Positions 35,309 to 47,879 are shown, numbered from the stretch's first letter. The stretch: DNA of 64,000 nt from Tenrec ecaudatus (GCF_050624435.1 NC_134535.1:123367731-123431730); one strand, 5' to 3'. Made by a program: numbers and translations. The notes: generated by a model not told the origin, from the sequence alone.

Positions 35309-35357
35309 CAGATTCGAGGGAATTCTGGAAGAGTCCCGATGAAGCCTCCACAGACAT
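35309..35357 (-). CDS. CLEC2D-like: CLEC2-like gene A', exon 1
   Basis: Copy of the exon at 5,373-5,421 with the same ATG and GTAATG donor. Two amino-acid changes (Glu to Gly, Lys to Glu) and one silent change separate them. It still ends in phase 1 and joins A' exon 2. A sense-oriented solo LTR ends 112 bp upstream of this ATG, at 35,470. That could supply an alternative promoter to this copy only. Confidence 0.65.
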
Positions 35358-35469
35358 CTTTCCACACAGAAGAATATTCTGGAATACAACGTAGTATTCT
35401 GGTCAGTATCTCTCTGTGAATTTTCGTTCCATCTCGCTTGTCTTGTTTATCCCTGTGAACATTGAGGAC

Positions 35470-35957
35470 TGTGGGGATTAGATCAGCTATCCCGCATCAA
35501 GCTGGGTCCAAAATGGGGCGTGCAGATGAAAGGAAAAAAAAAGAGATATATACAAAGCATGGGATCAGGAGGACTTCAATCTGATGCACTGAAGTCTTGA
35601 GAATATTTGAAGCTTGGTTTTTATATTCTTCTTACACAAGGAAATTAGTTACAAAACAAACATCAAAGAACTTAAACATTCCTAAACTCTTATCTATGCA
35701 AATGTTACTTTTTAACTAGTCACAGTTTCTTAACCTTAGAATAATAAGAGCACTAGTTTCAAAGACAATCACAAGGATATGCAAGATTCAAGAGAGCCTC
35801 AACAGAGATCTTAAATAACTGAGTTATCTCTCAATGTTTTGAGCAGAAAAGTCACAAATAACAGTCATTTTGCAATGCTTTTGTCTGCAGAGACACAGAG
35901 GCACCAGGAATTAGTCATCCATCAGTAAACACCTTGATCAGCCCTATGCCTCCTACA
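35470..35957 (-). mobile_element. Solo LTR, class II ERV-like, unit 2 only
   Basis: The 488-bp element has TG...CA ends (TGTGGGGATT...CCTCCTACA) and a perfect 6-bp duplication GAGGAC (35,464-35,469 and 35,958-35,963). On the minus strand it has an ATATAAAAACC TATA box near 35,618-35,626, about 150 bp before its 3' end. Unit 1 shows a single GAGGAC at about 5,522, the empty site. Its sequence differs from the LTRs of the provirus at 44,824-50,150. Confidence 0.85.
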
Positions 35958-38050
35958 GAGGACCAGCAAACTCAGAAGGGGACATGGGGTCCCAGGGTGG
36001 GGGCTAACTGGCTGAAAACCCTGAAAAGCAACCAGAGTGCCAAGAGGAGCTGGAGAGAACTGCCTTTCCCTAAAGCGGTGCGAAGAAAAGGCCAGTTTCT
36101 CGTGTCCATCTTTTCTGTGCTTCTGTCTTCTCTCATGTGGCCTCCAGCCTTTGTCTCTGTGCTCACCTCCTGGGACTCCAGTAGATCACAGGACTCCTAG
36201 CACTAGGCTGAGCAGTCACTGTACCTTCTGCCCAGACTAGACCACAGAGGGTGTGCCTGAGCCTTTACTACCTGTTTTTGTGTTTGTGTTTGCAGCTCTG
36301 TAGTGCTTTCTCTAAAATGTTCATAGTCTGTTTCCTCTCTCGCTGAACAAAGGCCTAACTAACTTCCATTTTTACCAGCCATAAAGCCAGGCCCCCCTCC
36401 CCCTCCTTGGCTTCCATTGTGTCTCTCTGATCCAAGGTCCCTGTCCACCAGTTAAAGCCACAGGCTGCGTCAGGAAACCTTCCTGTTCTGGAAAGTCCAG
36501 GACTCTCCCACAGGGCCCCTAGCTCTGACAAGGATACCTCTCAAGGTTACCGGGCCACCTCCTGACCAATGGGTGTTATCTTTCCAATTCCTGAACCGCC
36601 ATTGGCCCTGCTGGACTTGGCCAAAGCCTGAGGAGACCCGGACTGGACTTCTGTCACCCTCGCCAAGCTTGGGGTATTGCTCAAGGTATTGGGTGAGTAA
36701 ATTTCCGTCTTACACACAAGCTATCTTTTCTGACCTGCCTTCATTTTCTGGGCTAAGCAGTCCTTCCTCAATCTCGGTCATGGATATTGATGGCAAACCT
36801 ACCTGCCCCAGGTATACTAGCCCTTTACTCATTCCTCCTTAGAATCCCTTTGTGTCTGATCCATCAGTTGGGAAGAAACATTTTAAATAAGTTAGGAGCC
36901 TCCTTACCCCTTACTTTTGGTCTCACAGCACCTCTGCTCCTTCCCCTCCTTTCACCCGACCTAGAAGAACTGGCCCTACAGATCCCGTTGCTTCCAGATG
37001 TTAACCCATCATGCAAAGCCTCCTTTCTGACAATCTCACTATTCCTAGCCCCCGTCCCTGCAATGCTCCAATCTCACCATTAAGAAAACAAAAGATACGT
37101 ACTCGGCATTAACAAAGTTGTTATCCCCAGACACCCGGAAGCTCCCAACTCCTATACTCTTTTATCCCACATTCCCCCTTCCCCTATACCGTTTTCACCA
37201 CCCCCCTTAACCCAGCTTGTCAACATTCCTTTGCCTTTACCTGCAGCCCCTCCTAAAACAGTTCTACAGCAGACAAAGCCCAACTCCCTAAATTCTCTCT
37301 CCCTCAAGACACACCTATCTCATTCTGCTGCTATCTGATTGAGCTTGCACCCCAACCCACCACTCAGAGTCTAAGACAAAGCTGACTTTAACAAACTCTG
37401 ACATGGCATGCCTCCACTCCTGCCTCTACTGAACCCTGCCAATCCTTTTTAACTCCACACAAGCAAAAAAAAAAAAAAAAAAAAGGTATATCAGTCTGTT
37501 TCCTGGCTCAGGACCTGGGGCCCGATCTATCCCCTATAGCTTTCTGTCTAAGCAACTAGATAAGACAGCCAGCGTTGGCAACCCAGCCTCTAGGCCCTGG
37601 CAGCAGTTGGCAGCCGCTGCCCTCACCCAGAGAGCCCTCGAGTCAACCAGGAGAAAGCCTACCACACAGGTTGAAGACTCCTCTCACGCCGAGTCCTGTC
37701 CTCGCTGTCCCCAAGCCGCCTCCAGAAAGTCTATCACCTGTTTATCGAAAACCCTAACATAACTCTGCGCCAGGCTCCCTGTTTAAACCCAGCAACCCTC
37801 TTGCCTCAGCTCCTAGACTGGCTGTAACTTAGTGGTCACTCCTGCCCCAGGCAGTTGAGACACTAACACTTCCCAGACCCAGGCTCTGATCAACTGTATC
37901 CTAACCCAGATCTCACTGTTTGTTGATGGCAGTCCTGTCATAGATGCCCAGGGGCAAGGGCAGGCTGCATATGCTGTCCTCTCACTTGACCAGGTCTGGA
38001 AAGCTGCATGCCTTCCCCTAAAACGTACCTCTCTAAAAAGCAAACCCTAA
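35958..38050 (+). mobile_element. Degenerate class I ERV, unit 2
   Basis: Counterpart of 5,510-7,420. Up to about 37,745 it differs from unit 1 at roughly one base in seven by eye, with extra segments near 36,590-36,680 and 37,250-37,310 and a 20-base A-run at about 37,466-37,485. After about 37,745 it is again about 99% identical. The RNase H-like piece (LFVDGSPV) is at 37,886-38,017. Confidence 0.6.
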
Positions 38051-39995
38051 TAAAGCTGTTTCTGTTCTCCCTTGTCCTGTCAGTTATGTCTGTCTTCCTC
38101 CCTGTAATTCCGTTTCGCCTTGGCAGTTTTAAAGAACGGAAACCAAACAGGAAAGACTCCCACGGGTGCAAATCTCGATCTCTGACATCATGGATGGGAG
38201 GGCCTGCTTGGTGCAAAGGAAAACCAATAAGCCACCCTGCCAAAAGGGACAGCAAAGATTTTCATCACTTGTGCGTGAGCTGGAAGCAGCTAAGAGGTGT
38301 CAGCACTCCCTTCAGTGTCTATTTCAAACACCTCTGAATATTGCCAAATGTTTGCCAAAATACACAAATAGGAATCAGATTCCCAGTCCTGCCTGATTCA
38401 ACTAAGCGAAATCACAAACAAAAGCGAGTAAAAACCCTAGAATTCATTTTCAGTATACTGGACATCAAACAGTGGAGGACCTGCAAACAACCTGGTGACA
38501 ATCCTCACCATTGGGCCAGTTCACTGAAATGAGAGAATTTCTAGGAGGATCACCTTACTTATGGAGAAGTCACATCCTCAATGGCTCCAGGGAAGGCATC
38601 CTCATATTTCCTAAGGTGGGATGAAGTCCTCCAGGTGAGCCAGTCAGCGGATGATGAGGCAGTGGGCTTCCCTGCAGCCTCCAAAATCCTATTTAAGGCA
38701 TCTTCCAGTCACTTCTGACCCATAAGGCTTGGGAAATCTTTCTGCTTCTGAAGGCAGAGATCCTCTGGCAGGCACACTGGATCCCTTTGCCTTTCAGTTT
38801 CATTTTCCTGCTTCAACCCTCTCACCCCAAAGTCCTGCCAAAAATGAGGGGAATGTGGTTGGGGTACAGTTCCTTATCACATCAGAGGATGAGGCAGGGC
38901 TCCCACGTGGCCACCCCAACCACCAGCGTCTTTTTTGCCCCTCACCACTCCATATCTGAACAGCAGCCCTTCCAGATCTGAACAGCATTCCCAGAAGTCT
39001 TGGGACTTCCAAGCAACTACCCCTTTCATGTTGATTCAGCCAGGGGCTTTTCAGAGGGCTGCGTTTGGTGGGGGTGAGGAGCTAGACCAAACACACACAC
39101 ACACGCAAAACAAAACATACTAATGCACCCAAGGGGAGGGTGTTCTTTATATCTCCACAGGGAAAGAGGGACGAGACTTCAACCCTGTGCTCAAAAACGT
39201 GAATGCAGTATACCGGCATTAAGCAACAAAGCAATAGAGAGGTATGAGGGGCAGGCCCCATTCCAACTATGTGGACAGTCTCCCCACATGTCCAGCCAGC
39301 CTTCCCCACTCCCAACCACCACAAAAGAATTCACTTGAGAGGGCAGCCATGAAGCTACAGCTCAGGGAGAGAGGCATGTCAGATCAGAGCACACAGGAGC
39401 AAACAAGGGGGAAGGGAGAGAGAGTGGAGCACCTCCTGGCCCACCTGCTCTGAGGACAATGTCCCTGCTAAGAGCAGCCAGTGCACACAGAGGACCATAG
39501 GGCAAGCCCCACCACAAGACACAATATCCATCAATGCCCCATAGCCCTACAGGGGACAAAACTGGAGACAGAGTAGGAATTGTGCCAGATCCGTCCCTAC
39601 TACACCAAGGTGAAACACTAAGGGCGTGCAACAGAACAGCCAGGGGAACAGAGCAATGAAGTCCCCAGGGAATACCACAAGTAGACTGTGGGGCTAGGGA
39701 ATTGCACCCCATCAGACTCAGACTGGAATAGAAAACACTCTTAAAGGTCACCAAACAGACCTTGAACGATTTATAGGCTTTTCTTTTCTTTTTTCTGTTT
39801 TTGGTTTTGTTGCTTTGTTTTCTTTTCTTTTGTTGCTTTGTTTTGTTCTGTCTTGTTTTTATGCATAGTATTATCTCTGCATGTCTATCTAGATAAGATA
39901 GGCGGGATACATTTTCTCCAAGAGAAAACAATGGGAGCTAAGTCTGGAGGGAGACATAGCAGAGGGGGAGGCAGGGGAAAGGATGAGGGTTTTAA
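38051..39995. other. Unassigned stretch and truncated L1-like 3' region
   Basis: Counterpart of 7,421-9,888 without the solo LTR. The LINE part (39,121-39,995) stops at a deletion join, where GGATGAGGG is followed directly by sequence equivalent to 13,020. No gene is supported. Confidence 0.5.
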
Positions 39996-42482
39996 TCTGA
40001 ATGGTGAAGTTAATCTTATTATAGTAACCAGAATGTTATAGTTAATATTGGCATTGTTTCTTTTATGATAAGGAATGTACCTTAAAATGCATGCTTGCTC
40101 TTTTTGAAGTTACTAGAAATTATAATCAATGATGTACCTTGTAATTCTCCCTAAACCTAAAGAATAGTAACTTTAATTTTACTTGCTGCTTCTGTCCATG
40201 CTTGCTTAAGTCTTAGACAAAGGATAAATGAGTTTTTCGCCTTGAAAAAAATGGACTGAAATGTGGATTTTGGACTGCAATCAAAGAATCACCCTTAGAT
40301 TCCAGCATCTGGTTATAACTGAATCAAGACTCTTCTAAATAATCAAGACATTACAGTGGTTGTCATTGATTCAAATCCATAACAAAGCAAATCCATAGGA
40401 ACTCATATGTGTATAAGAGAGAGTTTTATATAAAGGGCAATTATACTTTAAGAAAGCATCCCAACCCAGGTCCAAAATTAACCTATATGTTTGATACCAA
40501 TTTATAAAGTCCTCTTCAGACTCACGAAACACATGCAATGCTGCTGAAAGGAGGGTGATCACAGGTCAGTGGGTAGAAAGTCTTTGGATCCAGTGGTATT
40601 GTAAGCCTCTCAGCACTGGCAGGGGCCTCTATATGGCTTCTCAGGCTTCAGAGCTCTGTTTGCATCAGGGTGGGGGGGCAAGCAGAGAGAGAGGTGTCTT
40701 CCTCCTCCAGGGAGGTAAAGCCAGATTTCCCAGAGTTCTCAGAAGAAGGCCATGCCCACACAGAGGCCTCATTGACTCTGATCTAATTGACAGACTAGGC
40801 TCCACCCTGTCACTCTGAGTCCTCTCAAGCCCCAAATTGACACCAGATTATGTGTCTACCAAAGGAACCTATAGTATATAGCATTTTTCTTCAGCAATAT
40901 CAAGTCTAGTAGGAAATCAACAAATTCCACTTGCATGATCAGTAAAGAGGATGTGAAATTTTTTAAAACCATTTTATTAGGGGCTCATACAACTCTTATC
41001 ACAATCTATGCATATACATACATCAATTGTATAAAGCACATCTGTACATTTTTTTGCCCTAATCATTTTCTTTTCTTTTTTTACATTTTATTGGGGGCGC
41101 ATACAACTCTTATCCCAATCCACAAATGTTCATACATCAATTGTATAAAGCACATCTGTACATTCTTTGCCCCAATCATTTTCAAAGCATTTGCTCGCCA
41201 CTTAAGCCCTCTGCATCAGGTCCTCTTTTTTTCCCCTCCCTCCCCGCTCCCCCCTCCCTCATGAGCCCTTGATAATCCACAGATTGTTATTTAGTCGTAT
41301 CTTGACCTATCCGGAGTCTCCCTGAGGATGTGGGATTTGTTGATCCTCTTTTCTACTTGCATCATTGCAGGATACAAACACACACACAGACACACACACA
41401 CCCCTCAGGTTTAGAACCTGGTAGTTCATTGACTTTCAATATTTCTAGCACAACACCTAACCAATTCATTCACAGAAGTCTACGAAACCTAGACAAAATG
41501 GATTTTATTTCATGTTGTATTCACTACCTTGTAAAAGCTCCTTGTAACAAATCACACACACTTTTAGCAAACCAGTCCAATAAATATAGTTATAATCCAC
41601 CCAAATTTAGCCAAGCTACTTAGCCAGAAGTAGGGCCACCTGGTTAAGTTTTAGAGCCACCTTTGAATAAACTGTGAGCGAGGAAAGTTTGTATTAGTCC
41701 CCGCTCCCTATGGTGGGTGATTTTGATATTCTATAACCGAATCAAGAAGAATGGAGGCTTGCAACAAAGAGCCCGACTTTACATTGCAAAACGGAAGCTC
41801 AACCTGGCTCTTTCCTCATCCCCAAATGCAAAACCAGACTTTTAAAGGTAGGTGCTTTGCATCGCTAGAATCAGGCCGGTTTACACATTTCACCACTGAC
41901 TGCAAACGTGTTGACATCACAAAGCCGACCTAGAGACGGAGGAAAAGGCCCGAGGCTGCCCCTGCTGAGGACTGTCAGGAAGTTGACTCAAACTCAGACC
42001 AATTCCCACAGGTCTTCCGGACACCCCCCCACCCCCATCCCTGAGTGTCATGGAAATCACTGTTCCATTCCTTTTGGCACAACTTCGCTCAGATGTGCAC
42101 ACTCTTGGCCAATACTTCTCCCTACACTCCCAACACAGGCAGCTCATGGGCCTTGTCAGGAAAGCAGAAAATAACATCTTCTCAGCAAGTTTTTATACTC
42201 TGATGAACCCAAGACTCACCCACGCCTCATGTTCATTGCCGATTCAGACTTCCAGGGCCTTGGCTGGTGCCTGGGGCCTGCATTTCTGATACTCTCACAG
42301 GCCAGCCTTTGCACCCGGCCCGCCCAACGTGGACCAGCGGAGCTTCTTTGCAGACCTGGTGCGTCATCAGAAATCCTCCAGGTTGCTAAGAAGGCCCAGT
42401 TCCTACAGTGTCCTTACATTGAGATTCTCAGAGCACAAGGTGCCAGGGTGATCAGCACAGGGTTACTGGGTGAGTTGCAAAC
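39996..42482. other. Copy of 13,022-15,489; repeats only
   Basis: Contains the LTR-like repeat (40,357-40,820), two reversed L1-like 3' ends (40,970-41,312), a CA run near 41,378-41,402 and unassigned sequence. No coding exon was recognised. Confidence 0.5.
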
Positions 42483-42776
42483 TGGGGAGTGGGGAGGAAC
42501 TGGGGAGAGAACTTGAGAAAGAACTTAAGACAGAACTTTGGGAGGAACTTGGAGGAGGTATTTGGAGGAGAACTTGGGAAAAGATCTTTGCATGACGCCA
42601 AGCAGTCTCTGCCAGGCTGCATCATTGGGAGGAATCCTATGGGTGCTGCGTAAAACCTGACACTTCTTCTAACTCTCATTAAACTTACTTGGATCATGAG
42701 CCAGGCTTCGGCGTGAATTCTTTCTCGTGCAGATCCAAGGACTGAGGTACAACTCTATCCCCAGAGAGATCTTACA
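42483..42776 (+). mobile_element. 3' half of class I ERV solo LTR
   Basis: Matches 16,393-16,686. The 5' half was removed by the 0.9-kb deletion, whose join lies in a shared GGGGAG/GGGA stretch. Confidence 0.7.
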
Positions 42777-44823
42777 GTTCCTTGTAGCAGATACTTGCCT
42801 CTGGGTGTGTATGGCTGCTAGGTGAAGTGACATTCCTGGCAAGAATAAATGGAGCAACTTAGAGGCACATGTTCCTGAAACCTGCTTGGCAGCAGAACAA
42901 CATGCACACAAGCCTACACAGACAGCCGGCTCTGGATGTGATGCACCCTGGACATGACTGAAGCTCAGAACCCCTTCCAGTCCAATCCCTGCCCTGTGCA
43001 CTCTGTCTTTCCTGCTTCATATGATGGTGCTGTGGCTGGTTGAGGGCCTCCACTTCATTCCATCACACAGAGAAACTGTGGGTGCAGAGTCAATCTGCCC
43101 CCTCTGGTTTCTAAGGCCGTGACGTGTGGGAAGTGGATTTGCAGGAGGTTTGAACCACTGACTTTCCAGCTAGTCATCCATCGCTTAACCACTTGTGCTA
43201 CCCGTTATATCATGTGTATAGTGAGTAATAGCAGCCACTTCTTTGAACGCCGAACAAATTATTAAATTCTAGAACAATGGAATCCATACTTGGGGGTTTT
43301 AATAGAGGAGGCCTTTTTGATCAGCTACTCACTTGAAGAAAGCATTCTGGTGGAACAGCCATGAAGCACTCAGCTGCTAACGATAAGGTCAGCAGTTTCA
43401 ACCTACCAGCTGTTCCAAGGGAGAGAGATGGGGCCATCAACTCTGTAAATTCACTGCTGTCAAACTGGCTCAGAGCAATTTGGGAGCAAACAACTCATCT
43501 CTCTCCTTCCTACTGCATGGTGGTTTTGAACCTCTGACCTTGTGGTTAGTACTCCACTGCTTACCTATGGAGCCACGAGAGAGGTTTTTCATGAAGTGTA
43601 CAGTCTGAGTAACTCTAAGAAACAGATATGTTGTTCCATAGGGTGACTGTGGGTTTGTCCCAACACAAGTGAAATGGGTTTGGGCTGTTAACCTAAAGGG
43701 TCACAGTTCAAACCGAACCAGCAGTTCCTAGGAAGAAAGTCCTAGAGCTCTGTTTCCCTACAGAGGACAGCCAAGAGGTGTAGGTCAACTACAGCAGCTA
43801 CCACCACCACCAATGAGGCAAGTTGAGAATTTGCATGATTATAGGGACCTAGTATTCCGAATGGAATTATGTCCTGCATCAACTCTGCGGCAAACCCTCA
43901 CCTGGGAACCTGAGGTTATAGAGCGTTTGGGGATGGGTTTTGTTATGTGAATGAGGCAGCATGAATGTCTCAATTAAACTCGCTTTCACCCAGTCAGTTA
44001 CAGGATAGGGTCGAACTGTCCCTATGGAGTCCCGAGACTATCTTTTTATTGGAGTAGAAAGCCTCGGCATTCTCCAGAGGAGGGGCTGGTAATTTCACAT
44101 GATTGACCTTATGGTTAGCAGCCCAGCCTGTAACCCATTACACCACCTCAATCTATTTTGAGAAATTAAAGAGCAGTTTAAGCATGGAAGCATCTAGGGT
44201 AAGATCACCAAGAATACTAGGGATAAAAGTTGAAAAGACACTGGGACCATCCCCTAGACAGAATGGAGGGGAAGAGTGCCTTCCAATCCAGAGACTGGAA
44301 TTCCAAATTCTAGTATCCCAAACTCTGACAAGGCAGGAACCCTTGTGAGAACAGGGTCATTAGAGGATGCCAGGGCCATGCGGTGTTGCGTTCTGTTGTA
44401 CATAAGGTCACTATGGGTCCAAACAACTCAGCAACACCTACCACCACCAAAAACAAACTGGGATACAGTGCACTGGTGGAGACACAATCATCAAAGACAA
44501 AGCAGGTGCATAGCCAAATGTGAAGAAACTGATGGTGCCTGAGTATCAGAAGATATAACATCTGGGGTCTTAAAAGTTTGAAGATAAACAAACAGCCATC
44601 AAGCTCAGAAGTAACAAAGACCACATTGAAGAAGCACACCAGCCTGTGTGTTCAGGAGGTGCTGATAGGATCAGTATAAAGCATCAAAGAACAAAAAATC
44701 ATAACATTGTAAATGAAGGGTAGTGCAGAATGGAGACCCAAAGCCCATCTGTAAGCAACTGGACATCCCCTTACGGAAGTGTTAAAAGGGTCGAGGAGAG
44801 GAGATGAGCCAGTCAGGGTGCAG

Positions 44824-45316
44824 TGTCCCGGCCAGCGGGACATCAACAACGTGGACCTAAAAGAGGAACTGGGAATGAAGATGGGCAAGGGCACAGAGAG
44901 ATGGAGGCAAGACAGGAATCTGATCAAGCCTCGTTTATTGAGTTGAGAGCAGAGGTTTAAATAGCCAGCGAGGGGCTGGCACCATTATGTCACATGTAAA
45001 ATAAGGTCCAGCTGAGGTAGCCAATAGTCGTGCATCTTCAAACAAGGAAGGAATGGCGGGCAACTGATCAAACAGGTAAGTATGCTAATGAAGCATTCCT
45101 GGTGAGCCTGGGGGGAGATGCCATCATTCATGTATTGACCAATGAGCATAGCAGCTGCTAGTGAAAGAGCACCAATCCTAGCAAGGGTCAAGGCAGCCAC
45201 CCTCTGGCGGGAATTGAGACAAAGGGCAGTAACACCTCAGGGCAGTTTGTATGGCAGGAAACCGAGAGTAAATTCATGGCTAAAATCCAGGGTAGGGAGA
45301 CACGAAGTTCCCTACA
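44824..45316 (-). mobile_element. 3' LTR of class II provirus
   Basis: 493 bp with TG...CA ends. On the minus strand TATTTAAA (44,956-44,963) is followed by AATAAA (44,934-44,939). The outer flank GTGCAG (44,818-44,823) equals that of the unit 1 solo LTR. It differs from the 5' LTR at roughly 20 positions by eye (about 4%). Confidence 0.85.
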
Positions 45317-45331
45317 TGTCCCCCTTCTTTA
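45317..45331 (-). other. Polypurine tract
   Basis: AAAGAAGGGGGACA on the minus strand lies immediately before the 3' LTR, the expected start site for plus-strand synthesis. Confidence 0.75.
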
Positions 45332-45899
45332 CCAATACAATAACAGGCAAGAGTATGATTTTAATATGGCGTATCTCTCGGGGGGCTGCGCCTGGCTTAG
45401 GTTGTCTGGCTACTGACTCATCCTTACCTGTCATTGGTCTCAAGGAATGCGCATTTTTCAAAAGCAAACCTTTTCCTAGCTTTGGTTTGTATAAGCCATG
45501 CCAATCGTACCCGTCATTGGCTGTCCAGCCCAGTGCACAAGGCAAGGGGTTCTTTCACTCTGAAGGTTCTGAGAGTGGGCCACCCCTGTCCATCATCTCT
45601 AGCCAATGATAATGTACCTGGATAGGTTTAGCCTGGATTGCCTCAATTTGTTGTTTTACAAATGCCATGAGTTTGTTGAACAATACAGTGCCCACCAACT
45701 TCTCTGGCAGTCACCTTGCTCCATCAGCATCCTGTGGGAAAAAACACAAACATTCCCTCGCCCCCTAATTAGGAGGGGAGCTGGCTTTTGCCATTAAGTG
45801 GTTCTTTCCATTTTATATATGCTTTGTCTTTATATTTGGCAATCCTTTTCCAAAGGCAGTCAGCAACAGACTGACCGTGTACATCCAAATTCCAAAATG

Positions 45900-46440
45900 T
45901 TAAAATAAAGTATGGTTAATTAAATTGCGAGGAGTAGAAGGATATATCTCCCCCTTTTTCATTTTGTCTAAATGTCGCTTAATAGTCCCATTAGCAGGTT
46001 CCACAATACCTTGGGTTTGAGGATTAGAAGAGATTCCAGTTATGTGTTTAATTTGAAAAGTGACACAAAATTGAGTAAATGATTTACTAATATAAGCAGA
46101 TCTATTATCTCTCTTTAAGCATTTAGGTACACCAATTACAGCAAAACAACATAACATATGATGAATAACCAAAGACGTTTTTTCACCAGTCATAGGAGTG
46201 GCCACAATAAATCCAGAGTAAGTGTCCACCTAATGTGCAAACAACTCAATTTACCATACGAAGGAATGTGAGTAACATCCATCTGCCAAAGATGTCCCAG
46301 GAGCTGTACCCTGGGACTAACACCTAAATGAGGAACTGGTGAATGGAGAACACAATGGGGACAAGAGTTTAGGATGTCCCTTGCTGCTTCTTTAGATATG
46401 TTAAAGTGATGTTTTAAAGCTGGGCTAGAGTAATTTGATC
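45900..46440 (-). pseudogene. Retroviral integrase remnant (pol)
   Basis: Order on the minus strand: a zinc-finger region with HHF and CPHC, then WQMDVTHIPSYGKL around the first catalytic Asp, then TYSGFIVATP, the segment around the second Asp (KRDNRSAY), and NPQTQGIVE with the catalytic Glu. A frame shift separates the zinc-finger part from the core, and the core runs open for 109 codons to its stop at 45,900. Motif spacing matches betaretroviral integrases. It is inactive as it stands because of the breaks. Confidence 0.85.
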
Positions 46441-47050
46441 TTCAGATAAACTGGCAAATGCTGCTGCAGCTTGACTTGCACAATCAGCTAAATTGTTGCC
46501 TTTTGCCAAAGCCCCTACTAGGGAAGAATGAGCTCTGATAAGTGCCGAAAAATAAGGATATTTGTGATTCCAAATTAATTGTTGCAATTCACCAAATAAA
46601 GCCAAAATAGGTTCATTTTGCGATTGAATACAAGCAACAGTTTCTAAATTATTTAATACGAAAACAACAAATAGGCTGTCTGAGTAAATGTTAGTGCAGA
46701 TTGAGCTGGACATTTTTTAACCAATGTATGTAGCTGCAGTTCCATTAGAGGAACCATCAGTAAATATTGTAAGGGCATGAGGTGTGGGTTTATTTTTAAA
46801 AATACTGGGGAAAATAAATAAATGTTTTTTAGCAAATTGTAACAATTTATCTGGAGGATAAATATTTTTCACCAATCCACAAAATCCAGCCAATGCTATT
46901 TCCATAAATCACAACTTTCCCATAACCAAGAAGTTTGGGGTCTGTCATAAGGTATAACTATAGAATTAGGGTCTTTTCAAAAATATTTAACAGACTCGGA
47001 TCTATCTTTCATCACTAATTTAGCTATTTAACAAAAAGGTTTCAGAACTC
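46414..47050 (-). pseudogene. RNase H and RT connection remnant (pol)
   Basis: FTDGSSNG near 46,765 marks the RNase H start and IYSDSLFVV near 46,680 its later Asp motif. IRAHSSLVGALAKGNNLAD is close to betaretroviral RNase H ends. The frame shifts between 46,713 and 46,760. Connection sequence extends to about 47,050. Confidence 0.8.
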
Positions 47051-47059
47051 TTTTTTCTT

Positions 47060-47845
47060 GAAGAAGCTAAATATACCCATAATAATAGTCTTTTCTGCCA
47101 TAACACACCAGATGTAAAGGTACCAAGGTATACCATAATTAATATACATAATTTGTTTGTCGAGAATACATAAATTTACCAAATTTAAGGTTTGTTCTGC
47201 TAAAGGGGAAATTTCCCAAGTCGAATTTGGATCAGGATCTCCTTTTAAAATATCAAAAAAAAAGGCTTAAGCTCTCCAGTACTTATTTTTAAATATGTTC
47301 TAAGCCAATTAATATCTCCTAATAATTTTGAAAATCATTTAAAGTTTGTAAGTGATCTTTTCTTATTTCTATCTTCTGGGGTTTAACAAAAGCTTTCTGT
47401 AAAATATGTCCTACATATTTGTAAGGTTCAATAACTTGTACTTTTTCTTCTGCTATAACTAAAGCCTATTTAATGCTTCTCATAATAAGTCACAAATAAA
47501 GAGAACGATCTTTTCGTCCCTATGAACCATCTAAATATCATCCATGAAGTGAATGTTAAACACCAATGTTTCAGAAGTTCTTTCTGACTTTATAACTGCA
47601 GTTACAAACTTTTGACATGGGGTGACGCTATTAGACATTCCCTGATGTAAGACTTTCCACTGATAACACTTCATAGGTTCTTTAAAATTAACACTAGGAA
47701 CACTAAAAGCAAATCTTTTATAATCTTTGGAATCCAAGGGGATGGTATAAAAACAATCTTTCAACTCTAAAATGATTTTATATGTATTGGCTGAAATAGC
47801 AGAGGGGGAAGGGAGCCCAGGCTTCAGGGCTTCCAAAAATTCCAC
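47060..47845 (-). pseudogene. Reverse transcriptase remnant (pol)
   Basis: An open stretch at 47,531-47,845 carries LPSPSAI, LELKDCFYTIPL, FAFSVPSVN, WKVLHQGMSNS and the active-site motif YMDDI in the form FMDDI. The thumb continues leftward (YKYVGHIL, GDINWLRTYLK-like text) but has stops and shifts. Upstream fingers are missing. The LEALKPGLPSPSAI text is typical of class II ERVs. Confidence 0.85.
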
Positions 47846-47879
47846 AGTAACATTAACCTTCCTCTACTATTTTCCTTGC

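Larger units (their letters stand above)
27145..35357 (-). other. CLEC2D-like: Predicted chimeric CLEC2-like gene A'-B across the duplication junction
   Basis: Exons on the minus strand are A'1 (35,309-35,357), A'2 (33,546-33,662), B3 (30,020-30,198), B4 (29,233-29,339) and B5 (27,145-27,259). Their 567 coding bases give 188 residues and a stop, with matched phases 1, 1, 0 and 2 and GT/AG borders throughout. The size fits CLEC2D-type proteins (about 190 residues). Parts are a cytoplasmic tail (1-32), a membrane helix (about 33-54), a stalk, and a C-type lectin-like domain (71-183). B exon 2 (32,427-32,540) lies between A'2 and B3 and could be used instead of A'2, because both are phase 1-1. 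CLEC2 proteins are ligands for NKR-P1-type NK receptors; that role here is inferred. Expression is unknown. Confidence 0.7.

Noticed and set aside
39362-39931. 189-codon open frame on the minus strand
   Set aside because: It runs antisense through an L1-like 3' UTR and T-rich tract. The unit 1 copy is broken up.
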